Assembly: GCA_029706075.1 (NCBI GenBank)
Contig: JAINUG010000473.1
Coordinates: 164,001-228,000, forward strand
Length of the DNA stretch: 64,000 nt
Source: Aldrovandia affinis
Taxonomy: Eukaryota; Chordata; Actinopteri; Notacanthiformes; Halosauridae
Reading direction: 5' to 3'
The position numbers and the translations under genes were made by a program. The notes beneath the pieces are model-generated. The model did not search any database. It worked only from the letters and a program-made list of their open reading frames with translations, and was not told the DNA's origin. This document shows positions 10,051-23,192 of this stretch, piece after piece; position 1 is the first letter of the stretch, and each line of letters opens with the position of its first letter.

Positions 10051-10820
10051 TCCCTCCAGCGCTTCGGGTAGAGGAAACGCCTTGTCAAACCGTGCAATCA
10101 GTACTGGGTCAGATAGTTCTATGTAAACAAACATGGCAGTAGTTTATTTACGTCGTACATACTTTACGATAAATAAAAAAATCGGGGAAAATACATTTTC
10201 TGAAAATGAATCCCAGAGCAGGCATTTGCTAAACATACAAAGTAAACAACATTTCTACAGTAAATGTTTGGTATGTCCAACCAAACGCTTCCCCTGAGTT
10301 TTGACAAAAATGTCGTCCAGGAGGAGGGGGGCCTTTTCACGCCCCCTATTTATCTGCACAGAGACTTCCTTCCCCTCCTTTGTACCGCCTCGTGTTTTCG
10401 TCCAGAGCGACGGACCCCCGTGAAGGACGTGGCCTGTTTACGTCAGGTCCGGTGACTGCAGCGGGACCTTTTGTGAAACCATTTCCCGCCGGCTCTTCTT
10501 CCGCCTGCCGGGTCCCATGGCAACCCACTGCGACTGAGTCAGGTGTCTCTCAGATCGTGGCGCTGCGACGAGTAATCCACCAACAGCCCGGTTCTCTGAA
10601 CACGGGCTGCCGTCAACCTGTCTCAATAATTTATACTACCTACTAAAAAAGAAAAAGGATGACACTCCATGACCTCCTTTTAAATAATCAGAATTAATAA
10701 TCTCTGATTTATCATTAAATAATTGAATCAAGGCCGTAACCATGGAGTCAACATTGGGGGGGATATTAATATTTTTTATATCAGCTAGGCTATATATTGG
10801 GGGGGACATTTTGAGCATAT

Positions 10821-11910
10821 CTGAATATTGGGGGATGTGTCATATATATATATATATTATATATATATAATATATATTTTATTATATATATATATATTTT
10901 ATATATTATATTATTATTTATATAATATAAAATATATATTTTTTCCTTTATATATATATTTTATAGATTTCTTTTTAAATATATATACTTTTTTTGTGAC
11001 ATTTTTTGTACATTTTTTTATATATATATTTTTTTCCTTTATATATATATTTTATAGATTTTTTTGTCACATTTTTTTAGTACATTTTTATATATATATA
11101 TTTTTCCTTTATATATACATTTTATATATATATATTTTTTTAAATATATATATTCTTTCCTTTATATATATTTTTTTGTCACATTTTTCTTGTACATTTT
11201 TTTTTTATATATATATTTTTCCTTTATATATATATATTTTTTTTTTTTTTTTTTTTTTGGTCAAATGTTTTAGTAATTTTTTTAAAAATATATACTTTTT
11301 TTGTCAAATTTTTTGTACATTTTTTTATATATTTTTTTTCCTTTATATATATATTTTATAGATTTTTTTGGGTCAAATTTTTTTGTAATTTTTAAAAAAA
11401 TATATATATATTTTTTTTATATATATTTTATATATATTTTTTTTTCTTGGTCAAATTTTTTGGTAATTTTTTTATATATATAATTTTTTCCTTTATATAT
11501 ATATTTTTTTTTTGGTCACATTTTTTGGTAAATTTTTTTAATATATATATATTTTTCCTTTATATATATATTTTATATATTTTTTGGTCAAATTTTTTAG
11601 TAATTTTTATATAAATTTTTTTTTTTCCTTTATATATATATTTTATATATATTTTATTATATATATTATAATTTTTGTCAAATTTTTCCTTTATATATAT
11701 ATTTTATATATTTATTTTTTTGGTCACATTTTTTGTAAATTTTTATATATATATTTCCTTTATATATATATTTTTTTGGTCAATTTTTTTTTGTAATTTA
11801 AAAAAATATATATATATTTTTCCTTTATATATATATTTTTATATATATATTTTTTTGGTCAAATTTTTTAGTACATTTTTTTAATATATATATTTTTCCT
11901 TTATATATAT

Positions 11911-11941
<31 letters not shown>

Positions 11942-13032
11942 GGTCACATTTTTTTGTACATTTTTTTATTATATATATATATTTACTTTATATATATATT
12001 TTTTTGGTCAAATATTTTTGTAATTTAAAAAAATATATATATATATTTTTCCTTTAAATATATATTTTATATATATTTTTTTGGTCAAATTTTTTGTAGT
12101 TTAAAAAAAATATATATATATATTTTTCCTTTATATATACATTTTATATATTTTTTTGTTGTCAAATTATTTTATTTTTTTATATATATATTCTTTCCTT
12201 TATATATATTTTTTGTCACATTTTTCTTGTACATTTTTTTATATATATATTTTTATATTTTTTTTTTTTGGTCAAATGTTTTAGTAATTTTTAAAAAATG
12301 TATATACTTTTTTGTCAAATTTTTTGTACACTTTTTTATATATATATTTTTTTCCTTTATATATATATTTTATAGATTTTTTTTGGTCACATTTTTAGTA
12401 CATTTTTATATATATATTTTTGGGGTCAAATTTTTTAATTAAAAAAAAAATATATATATATATTTCCTTTATATATATTTTTTATATATATTTTTTTTTT
12501 CTTGGTCAAATTTTTTTGGTAAATTTTTTTTTATATATATAATTTTTCCTTTATATATATATATATATATATTTTTTTTTTTGGTCACATTTTTTAGTAC
12601 ATTTTTTAAAATATATATATATTTTTCCTTTATATATATATTATTACTATGGATGGATTGGCGACCTGTCCAGGGTGTATTCCGCCTCTCGCCCGGAACG
12701 CATGCTGGGATAGGCTCCAGCACCCCCGCGACCCTGACCAGGAATAAGTGGCTTAGATAATGGATGGATGAATGGATATATATTATTATTATTTTTTTGT
12801 CACATTTTTTTGTACATTTTTAATATATATATATTTTTCCTTTATATATATATTTTATATATATTTTTGGGTCAAATTTTTTTGTAATTTAAAAAAATAT
12901 ATATATATATTTTTCCTTTATATATACATTTTATATATATATCATTTTTTTAAATATATATATTCTTTCCTTTATATATATTTTTTTCTCACATTTTTCT
13001 TTGTACATTTTTTTAATATATATATTTTTCCT

Positions 13033-13064
<32 letters not shown>

Positions 13065-14045
13065 TGGTCAAATGTTTTAGTAATTTTTTTAAAATATATA
13101 TACTTTTTTTTTGTCACATTTTTTTGTACATTTTTTTGTATTTAAAAAAATATATATATATATTTCCTTTATATATATATATTATATATATTATTATTTT
13201 TGTCAAATTTTTCCTTTATATATATATTTTATATATATTATTTTTTTTGGTCACATTTTTTTAAAATTTTTTTATATATATATATTTCCTTTATATATAT
13301 TTGTTTTTGGTCAAATTTTTTGTAAATTTCTTTTTATATATATTTTTTCCTTTATATATATATTTTATATATATTTTTTTTTGTCAAATGTTTTAGTAAT
13401 TTAAAAAAATATATATTTTTTTTTTTTGTCAAATTTTTTTAGTACACTTTTTTTATATATATATTTTTTCCTTTATATATATATTTTATAGATTTTTTTG
13501 TCACATTTTTTTGTCAATTTTTTTATATATATATTTTTTCCTTTTTATAATTTTTATTTTTTTTTTTTTTGGACATATATTTCCTTTTATATATATATTT
13601 TTTTTTTTTTTGGGGTCACATTTTTTTGTAATTTAAAAAAAATATATATATATATATTTCCTTTATATATATTTTTATATATATAATTTTTTTTTTGGTC
13701 AAATTTTTTGGTAATTTTTTTTATATATATAATTTTTTCCTTTATATATATATTTTTATTTTAATTTTTTTGGTCACATTTTTTTGTACATTTTTTTAAT
13801 ATATATATATTTTTTTCCTTTATATATATATTATTATTATTATTTTTTTGTCACATTTTTTTGTACTTTTTTATATATATATTTTTTTCCTTTATATATA
13901 TATTTTATATATTTTATTTTTGGTCAAATTTTTTGTAATTTAAAAAAAAATATATATATATATTTCCTTTATATATATTTTTTATATATATATTTTTTTC
14001 TTGGTCAAATTTTTTGGTAATTTTTATATATATTATTTTTTTTAT

Positions 14046-14077
<32 letters not shown>

Positions 14078-17000
14078 GGTCACATTTTTTGTAATTTTTT
14101 TTAATATATATATTTTTTTCCTTTATATATATATTATTATTTTTTTTTTTTGTCACATTTTTTTTTTTTTGGTCAAATGTTTTAGTAATTTTTTTAAAAA
14201 TATATATACTTTTTTGTCAAATTTTTAGTACATTTTTTAATATATATATATTTCCTTTATATATATATTTTATATATATATTATTTTTTGGTCACATTTT
14301 TTTTTGTACATTTTTTTATATATATATTTTTTTCCTTTATATATATATTTTATAGATTTTATTTTTGGTCAAATTATTATTATTATTTTTGACATATTTA
14401 TTTATATATATATTTTTTTTTTTTTTTGGGTCAAATTTTTTGTAATTTAAAAAAAAAATATATATATATTTCCTTTATATATATATATTATATATATTAT
14501 TATTTTTTGTCAAATTTTTTTGTACATTTTTTTATATATATATTTTTTCCGTTATATATATATTTTATAGATTTTTTTGTCACATTTTTAGTACATTTTT
14601 TTATATATATATTTTTTTGGGGTCAATTTTTTTTTGTAATTAAAAAAATATATATATATATATTTTCTTTTATATATATTTTTATATATATTTTTATTTT
14701 TATTTTTTTGTCACATTTATTTTTTGGTCAAATGTTTTAGTAATTTTTTTTTAAATATATACTTTTTTGTCAAATGTTTTTGTACATTTTTTTATATTTT
14801 TTTTTTTCCTTTATATATATATTTTATAGAATTTTTTGGGTCAAATTTTTTAGTAATTTTTTTTTATATATATATTTTTTTCCTTTATATATATATTTTA
14901 TATATATTATTTTTTTGGTCAAATTTTTTGTTATTTTTTTATATATATTTTTCCTTTATATATATATTTTATATATTTTATTTTTTTTGGTCAAATTTTT
15001 TAGTACATTTTTTTATATATATATTTTTCCTTTATATATATATTTTATATATATTTTTTTTTTTTTTGGTCACATTTTTTTGTACATTTTTTATATTTTT
15101 TTTTTCCTTTATATATATATTTTATAGATTTTATTTTTGGTCAAATTATTATTTATTTTTTGACATATATTTCCTTTATATATATATTTTATATTTTTTT
15201 GGGGTCAATTTTTTTGTAATTTAAAAAAAAATATATATATTTCCTTTATATATATATATTATATATATTATTATTTTTTGTCCAATTTTTTTGTACATTT
15301 TTTTATATATTTTTTTTCCGTTATATATATCTTTTATAGATTTTTTTTTGTCAAATTTTTTGTAATTTTTTTTATATATATATATTTTTCCTTTATATAT
15401 ATTATTATTATTTTTAGGTCAAATTTTTGGTAATTTTTTTAATATATATTTTTTCCTTTATATATTCTTTCCTTTATATATATTTTTTTTTCACATTTTT
15501 CTTGTACATTTTTTTATATATATATTTTTCCTTATATATATATTTTATATATTTTTTTTTGGTCAAATGTTTTAGTAATTTTTAAAAAAAAATATATAGT
15601 TTTTTTGTCAAATTTTTGTACATTTTTATATATATATTTTTTTCCCTTTATATATATATTTTATTTTAAAAATATATATATATATTTCCTTTATATATAT
15701 ATTTTATATATATTTTTTTTTCTTGGTCAAATTTTTTGGTTATTTTTTTATATATTTTTTTTTTCCTTTATATATATATATTTTTTTTTTTTTTGGTCAC
15801 ATTTTTTGTTAATTTTTTTAATATATATATTTTCCTTTATATATATTATTATTTTTTTTTTTTTGTCAAATTTTTCCTTTATATATATATTTTTTATATA
15901 TATATTTTTGGTCACATTTTTTTAGTACATTTTTTTAATATATATATTTTTTCCTTTATATATATATTTTATATATATATTTTTTTTTTGGTCACATTTT
16001 TTTGTACATTTTTTTATATATATATATTTTTCCTTTATATATATATTTTATATATATTTTTTTGGTCAAATGTTTTAGTAATTTTTAAAAAAAATATATA
16101 GTTTTTTTGTCAAATTTTTTTGTACATTTTTTATATATATATTTTTTCCTTTATATATATATTTTATTTTAAAAATATATATATATATTTCCTTTATATA
16201 TATATTTTTATATTTTTTTTTCTTGGTCAATTTTTTGGTTATTTTTTTTTATATATTTTTTTTTCCTTTATATATATATATATATTTTTTTTGGTCACAT
16301 TTTTTTGTTAATTTTTTTAATATATATATATTTTTCCTTTATATATATTATTATTTTATTTTTTTTGTCAAATTTTTCCTTTATATATATATTTTATATA
16401 TATATTTTTTTGTCAAATTTTTAGTAATTTTTTATATATATTTTTTTCCTTTATATATATATATTTTATATATATTTTTGTCATTTTTTTGGTCATTTTT
16501 TTTGTTATTTTTTTTTATATATATATATTTTTCCTTCAAATATTTATATTTTAAATATATATTTTTTTTTGTCACATTTTTTTGTACATTTTTTATATAT
16601 ATATTTTTCCTTTATATATATATTTTATATTTTTTTGGTATTTTTGGTCAAATTTTTTATTTATATTTTTTTCCTTTATTTATATTTTTATATATATTTT
16701 ATTTTTTTGGTCAAATTTTTTGTAATTTTTTTAAAAAAATATATATATATTTTTCCTTTATATATATATTATTATTATTTTTTTTGTCAAATTTTTTGTA
16801 CATTTTTTATATATATTTTTTTCCTTTATATATATTTTTTTATATATTTTTTTGTCACATTTTTTAGTCAAAAAAAAAAAAATATATATATTTTTCCTTT
16901 ATATATATATTTTATATATATTTTTTTTTTTTTGGTCAAATGTTTTAGTAATTGTTTTTCAAATATATATACTTTTTTGTCAAATTTTTTGTACATTTTT

Positions 17001-17530
17001 TTATATATATTTTTTCCTTTATATATATATTTTATAGATTTTTTTGTCAAATTTTTTAGTAATTTTTTTATATATATATATATTTTTCCTTTATATATAT
17101 ATTTTTATATATTTTTGGGTCAAATTTTTTTGTATTTAAAAAAAAATATATATATATATTTCCTTTTATATATATATTATTATTTTTGTCAAAATTTTCC
17201 TTTATATATATATTTTATATATATTTTTTTTGGTCACATTTTTTTGTACATTTTTTATATATATATATATTTCCTTTATATATATTTTTTTCTTGGTCAA
17301 ATTTTTGGTAAATTTTTTATATATATAATTTTTTTTTATATATATATTTTTTTTTTCACTTTTTATATATTTTTTTAAATATATATATATTTTTTATATA
17401 TATATTTTATTTATTTTTTTGGTCAAATTTTTTTAATTTTTTATATATATATTTTTTTTCCTTTATATATATATTTTATATATATTTTATTATATATATT
17501 ATAATTTTTTGTCAAATTTTTTTTTTTCAA
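10821..17530. repeat. AT-rich tandem array (T-rich/TATA satellite), about 6.7 kb
   Basis: Dozens of units, roughly 60-90 bases each, follow the pattern: T-run, GGTCAAAT or GTCACAT, T-run, GTAAT or GTACAT, T-run, TATATATAT, TTTTCC, TTTATATATATAT, TTTATA. Apart from the GGTC, GTA and CC landmarks, C and G are nearly absent, and non-TATA adenines are rare on this strand. A diagnostic variant GTCAAATGTTTTAGTAAT recurs at about 11262, 12270, 13067, 13384, 14169, 14728, 15561, 16067 and 16936, showing higher-order structure. All open frames here (Phe/Ile/Tyr only) are artefacts. Confidence 0.95.
12649..12778 (+). mobile_element. 3' tail of a teleost non-LTR retrotransposon inserted in the AT array
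   Basis: A GC-rich island (ggcgacctgtccagggtgta, gggataggctccagcacccc, then ggatggatgaatgg) interrupts the array. This block with an ATGGATGG tail is a very common fish LINE 3' end. The flanking tatatattatta words on both sides could be target duplications but are ambiguous in such DNA. Confidence 0.75.
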
Positions 17531-17643
17531 TTTCGGCCTTGAATTGAATGCTACAAATAAAAACTACTGTGCAAGGGCCCAATTTATTATTGAAAATAAT
17601 AATAGTAATGTAATAATACGTTTAAAAACTGCAATCCCTAGAC

Positions 17644-17782
17644 CAGGGGTATTCAAATCCAGGCCTCGAGGTCCGCAGTGTCTGCAGGTATTTGCTCCAA
17701 CCACGCACTACACCACCTGATTTCAGGAGGTAAACTAATTATTCGAAATGCAGACCTCGAGGCCTGGATTTGAATACCCCCG
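17644..17782. mobile_element. hAT-type MITE with exact 8-bp target duplication
   Basis: 139 bp. The left end CAGGGGTATTCAAATCCAGG and right end (complement CGGGGGTATTCAAATCCAGG) differ by one base. The CCCTAGAC duplication is exact at 17636-17643 and 17783-17790. The CAGGGG start and 8-bp duplication are typical of hAT elements. Confidence 0.9.
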
Positions 17783-19010
17783 CCCTAGACAGATGGATCT
17801 GCTACAGGTGCCACACAAGATATTTACAAGAGCACATTTCAGTTGACAGTGAGGATACATTGACTGCAGTGGTATTTTTCCTGTGTGGAAATACTACAGT
17901 TCCCACAAATCTACACACAATATTTAATCTCTTTGCCTCAACACAGATATTCTTGTCATGGGTATGAAAATATTTCCAGTTAACACCTGAAGACAATGAG
18001 GGCAAACCAGCCTTCAGCCATACAGTCAACTGTATAATTAATAATAATTGTCTTGATGTCTTTCCTGACATTATCTTAATTAAAAGTCAGTTGCACCAAA
18101 TAAATGTACATCTGACTGCATACTACAACCAACATTTTACACCTTGCTAGTGTAATCATGCCCTTTAAAACCATTCTGATGTACAGACTGACACCTGATT
18201 GAAATGCTGTTCTCTCCACCAATTAGAGGTTTCCATGGGAGCCATCTTGCTGTATCAAAAGTAGTCTGCTGGTGGGGGAATACACTGAGATGGGTGGAAA
18301 AGGACATTATTATTATTGGAAAATGAAATATTCAGACATCAGGGAATAATATTTTCTCCCTCTCTCTGGTTGACCTCACTGGCTTTACACTGTTCCTCAC
18401 GAGAAGCTACCAAGACCGCTCGGTAAGATTAAAATTGCTATGGGTTTGAGGTCTGGATTTATTTCAGCTGTTAAAAATGGATATAGCTGTATTTTACTTT
18501 TCAATAAATGTACTGCCTAGACTTGCAGCAACAGCTCATGCCACATGTATATCACAACCCATGATTACGAGGGAAATGTTTCCACAGCAGAAAGGGGAAT
18601 CATTTAAACGCTGATGCTGTGTCTGCACCAGAATATTATTTCACTGAGGAGGTGTTTGTGTGCTGCTGTGCTTTTTTCCCATTGGTACACACACGGAAAT
18701 ATACTTTCATCATTCAGCAATATTACAGGTTTTCAAGAACAGAAATGTACTTTAAAAAACACTGAATTACAATGCTGTTATGAAATGAACATTCAGTAAA
18801 AATGTTAATATTTTATTACAAATACATATATATTTTATTTCATTTTAAATATATAAATATTTTTTTATTATTAATGCGTATATATATTATATTATATTTT
18901 ATTATAAATACTTATATTATATATAAATGACATTCACTGTAGTGTGCATACTCTGTGAAGAGTTATTTCTGAAGAGTTGAGGGCGTGTTGAAATGGTGTC
19001 ACAGCGCTGG

Positions 19011-19012
<2 letters not shown>

Positions 19013-19053
<41 letters not shown>
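19013..19053. repeat. (GT)n microsatellite
   Basis: About 20 GT units. Confidence 0.9.
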
Positions 19054-19056
<3 letters not shown>

Positions 19057-19677
19057 ACGTGTACCTGCGGGCTTCCCAGCATGCATTTCTGCTGCTGTTC
19101 CCTTGCCCTGTCCTGGTGCAAGTGTAATATGCAGTGTGTGTGTGGATCTGATAAACTCTTACCATCGCCTGTGCCTAACACTTCCGGTTATGTGATCATT
19201 TCCTGAACCCTCTTGATTGCACTGATTACCTGAGACAGGTGTGCAGAAGTTGCACCCTGCAACAGGTGTTTGAGCCAAAATTGGGTCCTATTAATCTATC
19301 GCAAACCCAGGACTCAGATGAGAATCTTAAATAAACTGCATTAAATTGTTCAACCTAAATAATAAGACTTTTAAATAATGAAATGTCTCTGCAGCCACAT
19401 AGAAACACCACTTAAAATCGAGTTTAAAATGATTTATGAGAGAATTCTTTAAACCCAGCCCAAAGCTGACAATGGCAATGTATAATGCTCAAGAACTGTA
19501 ATAAGATAAACCCTAGATTTTTCAGAAGTCTTTTTTTTAAATCAATACATTTTCTTTAAAAAAGCAAAAAGCAAAGCAAAGCTATTCCTGGCCTTAAACT
19601 CAGAGTAAACATTTGGCAAAGGCAAGATTTTTGATGGCGTTGTCCACAAATGAACGATGGTAGTTTGAGCATTTTCA

Positions 19678-19692
19678 CCACCAGGGGGCAGC
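19678..19692 (+). promoter_or_regulatory. CTCF-like site
   Basis: CCACCAGGGGGCAGC matches the core of the vertebrate CTCF consensus at every informative position. A weaker site in the same orientation (CCACTAGAGGGAACC) follows at 20046-20060. The location between two genes would suit a domain boundary; occupancy is unknown. Confidence 0.5.
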
Positions 19693-20045
19693 ATAATCAC
19701 AATGCTCATTACTGTATTACAACAAGAGGGGAACATAATTGATAACAGACTATAGATCCATATGTTCAGTACAGAATTTAGCTCATCCTTTTTATCGTAA
19801 TCAGTATCTGTATTAAAGAAATAGAGGCAAGGCCGCAAACCTATAAGTGGGTCGAGCCGACTACCCTGTGGAATATTCACTCTTGTTTGATTCACCGTTT
19901 GGTGAAGAGGAATTTTAAGATGGAAATAACTTTTGCAAATCATGAGAACAAAGTAAAGCCATCTGTATTTTCTCAGTCTGAGCGTTAAATTGGCATGTTT
20001 CATGTTTCACGCTTCATGGTGCATATCAGCAATATGTGTCAGTGA

Positions 20046-20060
20046 CCACTAGAGGGAACC
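20046..20060 (+). promoter_or_regulatory. Weaker CTCF-like site
   Basis: CCACTAGAGGGAACC keeps the YAGRKGG core but loses the following C. It is considered only because a strong site lies 370 bases upstream in the same orientation. Confidence 0.25.
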
Positions 20061-20212
20061 AGATAGTAATAATTCTACAAACACCCACCTCCTTTTGCTA
20101 CAACTACAAATGCGAATACTAAGAACTGAAAGTGGAGCAACAAAAATGGAACATTTGTAGGTAACAGTCAAATCAATCTACTGTTTGATTCATATGTAAA
20201 ATATTTCCAGAT

Positions 20213-20390
20213 ATCATCCCTTCACTAAGCCTTTCACCCTGATTCCACGAATCAACTGCTCGTCAAGGCAATGAATGTTCGAATCAGGTGTGTTAGTGAA
20301 GTGATTAATGGAATCAGGTGTGTTAGTGAAGGGCTGGAACAAAAGTCTGCACCCCCAGTAGATCTCCAGGACCGAACTTGGGCACCCCTG
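20213..20390 (-). mobile_element. hAT-related MITE fragment
   Basis: Read on the minus strand it starts CAGGGGTGCCCAAGTTCGGT, then ctccaggac/ttgttccagccc words typical of fish hAT MITEs, with the internal repeat acacacctgattc twice. Only this one terminus is clear. It ends 12 bases before a Tc1-like element. Confidence 0.55.
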
Positions 20391-20402
20391 GTGTAGAGTA
20401 TA

Positions 20403-21130
20403 CAGGTAAGTGCCAAAATAAAGGAAACACTTGAGTAAATGAGGGATACAACGTTTATTGAAAGCAGGTTCTTCCACGCAGGTGTGATTCCTGAGTTAAT
20501 TAAGCAATTAACGTTCTACCATGCTTAGAGTCATGTATAAAAATGCCACTGCTTGGTTGCCCATTATTTTGGCTACCATGGCTAGGAGAAGAGATCTCAG
20601 TGATTTTGAAAGAGGGGTGTTTGTTGGGGCTTCAGTGACGAAGACTGCTCTACTTGCTGATGTTTCAGGAGGAGCAGTGGCTAAGGTGATGTTGGCATGG
20701 AATCCTGAGGGAAAGACGTCATCATCTAGGGGCAACTGTGGGCGAAAGCGAGCGTGATGTCCGTGCATTGGTTCGAGATGCAGGTGTAATGGAGTTGCTT
20801 CTGCCTGCAGGAGTTTAGAACTGAGGCCCCCAACACAACAAGAGACACGATTAGCCCGCTGAGCTAAAGACCCGAGTGCCCAGCTCCGGTTACTAATTAT
20901 ACAATTATTGACGTCACATTCTGTAGCGGACGCTCACGTGCGTAACTCGCTCCGCTACACAAGGCAAAACGTACGAGCAACTCCGAATCAGTTGACTGCA
21001 AATATCCATCTAGGGCGTGAGTCCCACCAAGAACAGTCCATCGAGAACGTCGCGGGGAGGGATACTACAGTCGGGTTGCACCCCTATTAACACACTATGT
21101 TGGTGTTTCCTTTATTTTGGCAGTTACCTG
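20403..21130 (+). mobile_element. Tc1/mariner-like element, degenerate (copy 1)
   Basis: Inverted ends CAGGTAAGTGCCAAAATAAA (20403) and tttattttggcagttacctg (to 21130) are flanked by TA. A frame at 20581-20757 encodes the N-terminal DNA-binding helices (MARRRDLSDFERGVFVGASV then CGRKR) of a Tc1 transposase. The middle (about 20815-20935) is unrelated sequence, and a second piece (20936-21085, RATPNQLTANIHLGRES) resembles the following helix-turn-helix region. The DDE catalytic domain is missing, so the copy is inactive. At 728 bp it is about half the length of a full Tc1-like element. Confidence 0.8.
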
Positions 21131-22153
21131 TAGCTTTATACAAGCTAATTAGGATATTGCATGTCGAAATAAGCGACGGTGATATCTCAGGTGGGTGGGG
21201 ATTTGTGGTGCACGTGCAGCCTAAATTGAGTTACTGAAAATTGCTGTACACACGGAGGGGTGCTAATCACATCGATCTGCCTCAACATGCTCTTCAACAC
21301 CTGGAAGAGGTGCTAGGATATGTATATATATATAGACAAATGGAAGAGAACAGACCGTTCTTTCTTTACACGTTTCTTTTCGCAGTCTTCTCTGACTGCT
21401 TTAATGGTCCCTGGCGCGGGTTGAGAACTATAAGGGTGACGTTAATTAAATCCTAACAAATATTACTTTAAGATGTTTTTCCGTCTGGAAGTCACCGAGC
21501 TCCATTGTCAAGATACGAATCAGCCCCTGATATTGTTCATAAACAGGGTAGCCTAATATCTATTATTAGCGTGATTGAGTATTACAGCAGATTTTAGAAG
21601 GAGAATTCGTAGCCAACCCACACAGATCTGACTGGGTGTAAAATAGTGTCTTATAAAAATACTGAACTTCTAGAGCGTGTACGCAAACCTGTTGAATAAA
21701 CAGTATTCATACTTTTTATCAGGAAACATGCAACATTTCGGAGCACATATTAGAATTAGAACAAGACGACTAACGCACATACTAGTAGGCTACCACCTGC
21801 ATTCGAAGAGTTTGAATAATTCCATTCGCCAAAAGCCTTTATCTTCAGTTTGACTATACACGATCATACTGGTGATTTAATTTGCAGTAGCCTATACCCT
21901 TACCGGCCTTCACAGTCTACATTTCTACATGTTATCCATTTATGCAGCTGAATATATACCTGCCACGCGGTGGGTAGCTACCACCTGCTCATTGCACCTG
22001 AAACCTTGGGATTAACAAGTTCAGAACACGGTCTAGGAGAAGTCAATCTTTGTGTCTTCACCACTGTCTACTTGTTCAACACTATACTCTTTATTTAAAA
22101 AATAATAATAATTGTACATTTTGTAAACATTGTAAAATACCTTTTCCTTCCCG
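21131..22153. other. Intergenic stretch, nothing recognised
   Basis: Ordinary AT-rich sequence without a supported gene, repeat or motif. Confidence 0.5.
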
Positions 22154-22320
22154 GTGTTACAGGTATGGTACGCAGATGCCTGCAATGATGTCTATTGCTG
22201 TATTCCTGCACTGATCTCGTGCGCTAACTGTGATTGTTCCTGCCATGTATTGATGCACATCTTGTAAGTCGCTCTGGATAAGAGCGTCTGCTAAATGCTT
22301 AAAATGTAAAATGTAAAATG
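22154..22320 (+). repeat. L2-tailed short repeat, second copy
   Basis: Same body as 902-1060 in the opposite orientation, with a fuller tail: cttgtaagtcgctctggata, agagcgtctgctaaatg and three aaaatgt units. Confidence 0.7.
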
Positions 22321-22489
22321 TGTACTGAGAAAGAGCGGCAGATAACTCGGTCCCGTGGGCGACGAGGCGTCGATTAACCAGTGTGCTCAAGATTATCTGA
22401 GATCCGCAGGTTGCTTGGGCTCGGAGATCCACAGGTCTGGGGGGCGGGGGTTAAAACTTCCGCGGGGGACGGCGAACGAGCCGTAACAT

Positions 22490-22789
22490 CAGCGGGGATG
22501 CGTGGTTGCGATAGTTGCTTAGTTTTACACATGTCTACTTGTTTATGTATTATATTAGGCTTAGGCATTATTTTCTCCATTGATTGTTTTATTGCTACCT
22601 TTGAATTGTGGCTACAGATTTACCTACAGGGTCCTAGTTTAACTATGTGGTTGCGCCTAGCACATAGGAACGGTACTTCCCACTAGGGTGGCTTTCAGCT
22701 AAACTGTTCTTGACTACGGTTAACACTTTGTTGTACGTCGCTCTGGATAAGAGCGTCTGCCAAATGCCTGTAATGTAATGTAATGTAAT
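22490..22789 (+). repeat. L2-clade LINE 3' UTR
   Basis: Ends in cgctctggataagagcgtct, gccaaatgcctg and four taatg units, the tail shared with the local SINEs, but the upstream body has no tRNA or SINE similarity. Most likely a 5'-truncated L2-type LINE; the left limit is uncertain. Confidence 0.55.
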
Positions 22790-23093
22790 GTCTTGTTTTC
22801 TTCCACACACGTTTTGAGGAGCGAAGCCCACTGTGGACCGGAGAGGTCTGTTTTGATTCCGTGCCGCTTGGAAATAGGCCAGGGTCGTCATGTGTTATCA
22901 GAGCGGGCGGAGTCCTGATGGGGGAGCGGTCTATAATGAGCCATTCCAGGCCCGGTCGGGAGAGCGCGGGTAAGAGCCATTGGGTTTTAATTAATGCGGG
23001 CTCCCCGCGTACCAATCCCCCGGCTGCTCTGCGTGCCTCACTGCACACCATCCGGCGTAACGGACAAACGCTGTCTCCATCTCAGCATAGGTC

Positions 23094-23127
<34 letters not shown>
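23094..23127. repeat. (TTA)n microsatellite
   Basis: About 11 TTA units. Confidence 0.9.
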
Positions 23128-23128
<1 letters not shown>

Positions 23129-23192
23129 AATGTAGGTTATTATTTACACGATCAGAAATCATAATCAGAAGACGGTAAGAGAAAAACACTTT

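Larger units (their letters stand above)
17791..20212. other. Intergenic stretch, CTCF-like motifs and one GT repeat only
   Basis: It holds an AT-rich segment (18800-18930), a (GT)n tract (19013-19053) and the CTCF-like sites listed separately. No coding exon is recognised. Confidence 0.5.

Noticed and set aside
10828-17378. Many open frames of 60-270 codons rich in Phe, Ile and Tyr
   Set aside because: They are translations of T-runs and TATA repeats, overlap in all frames and have no domain or codon signal.
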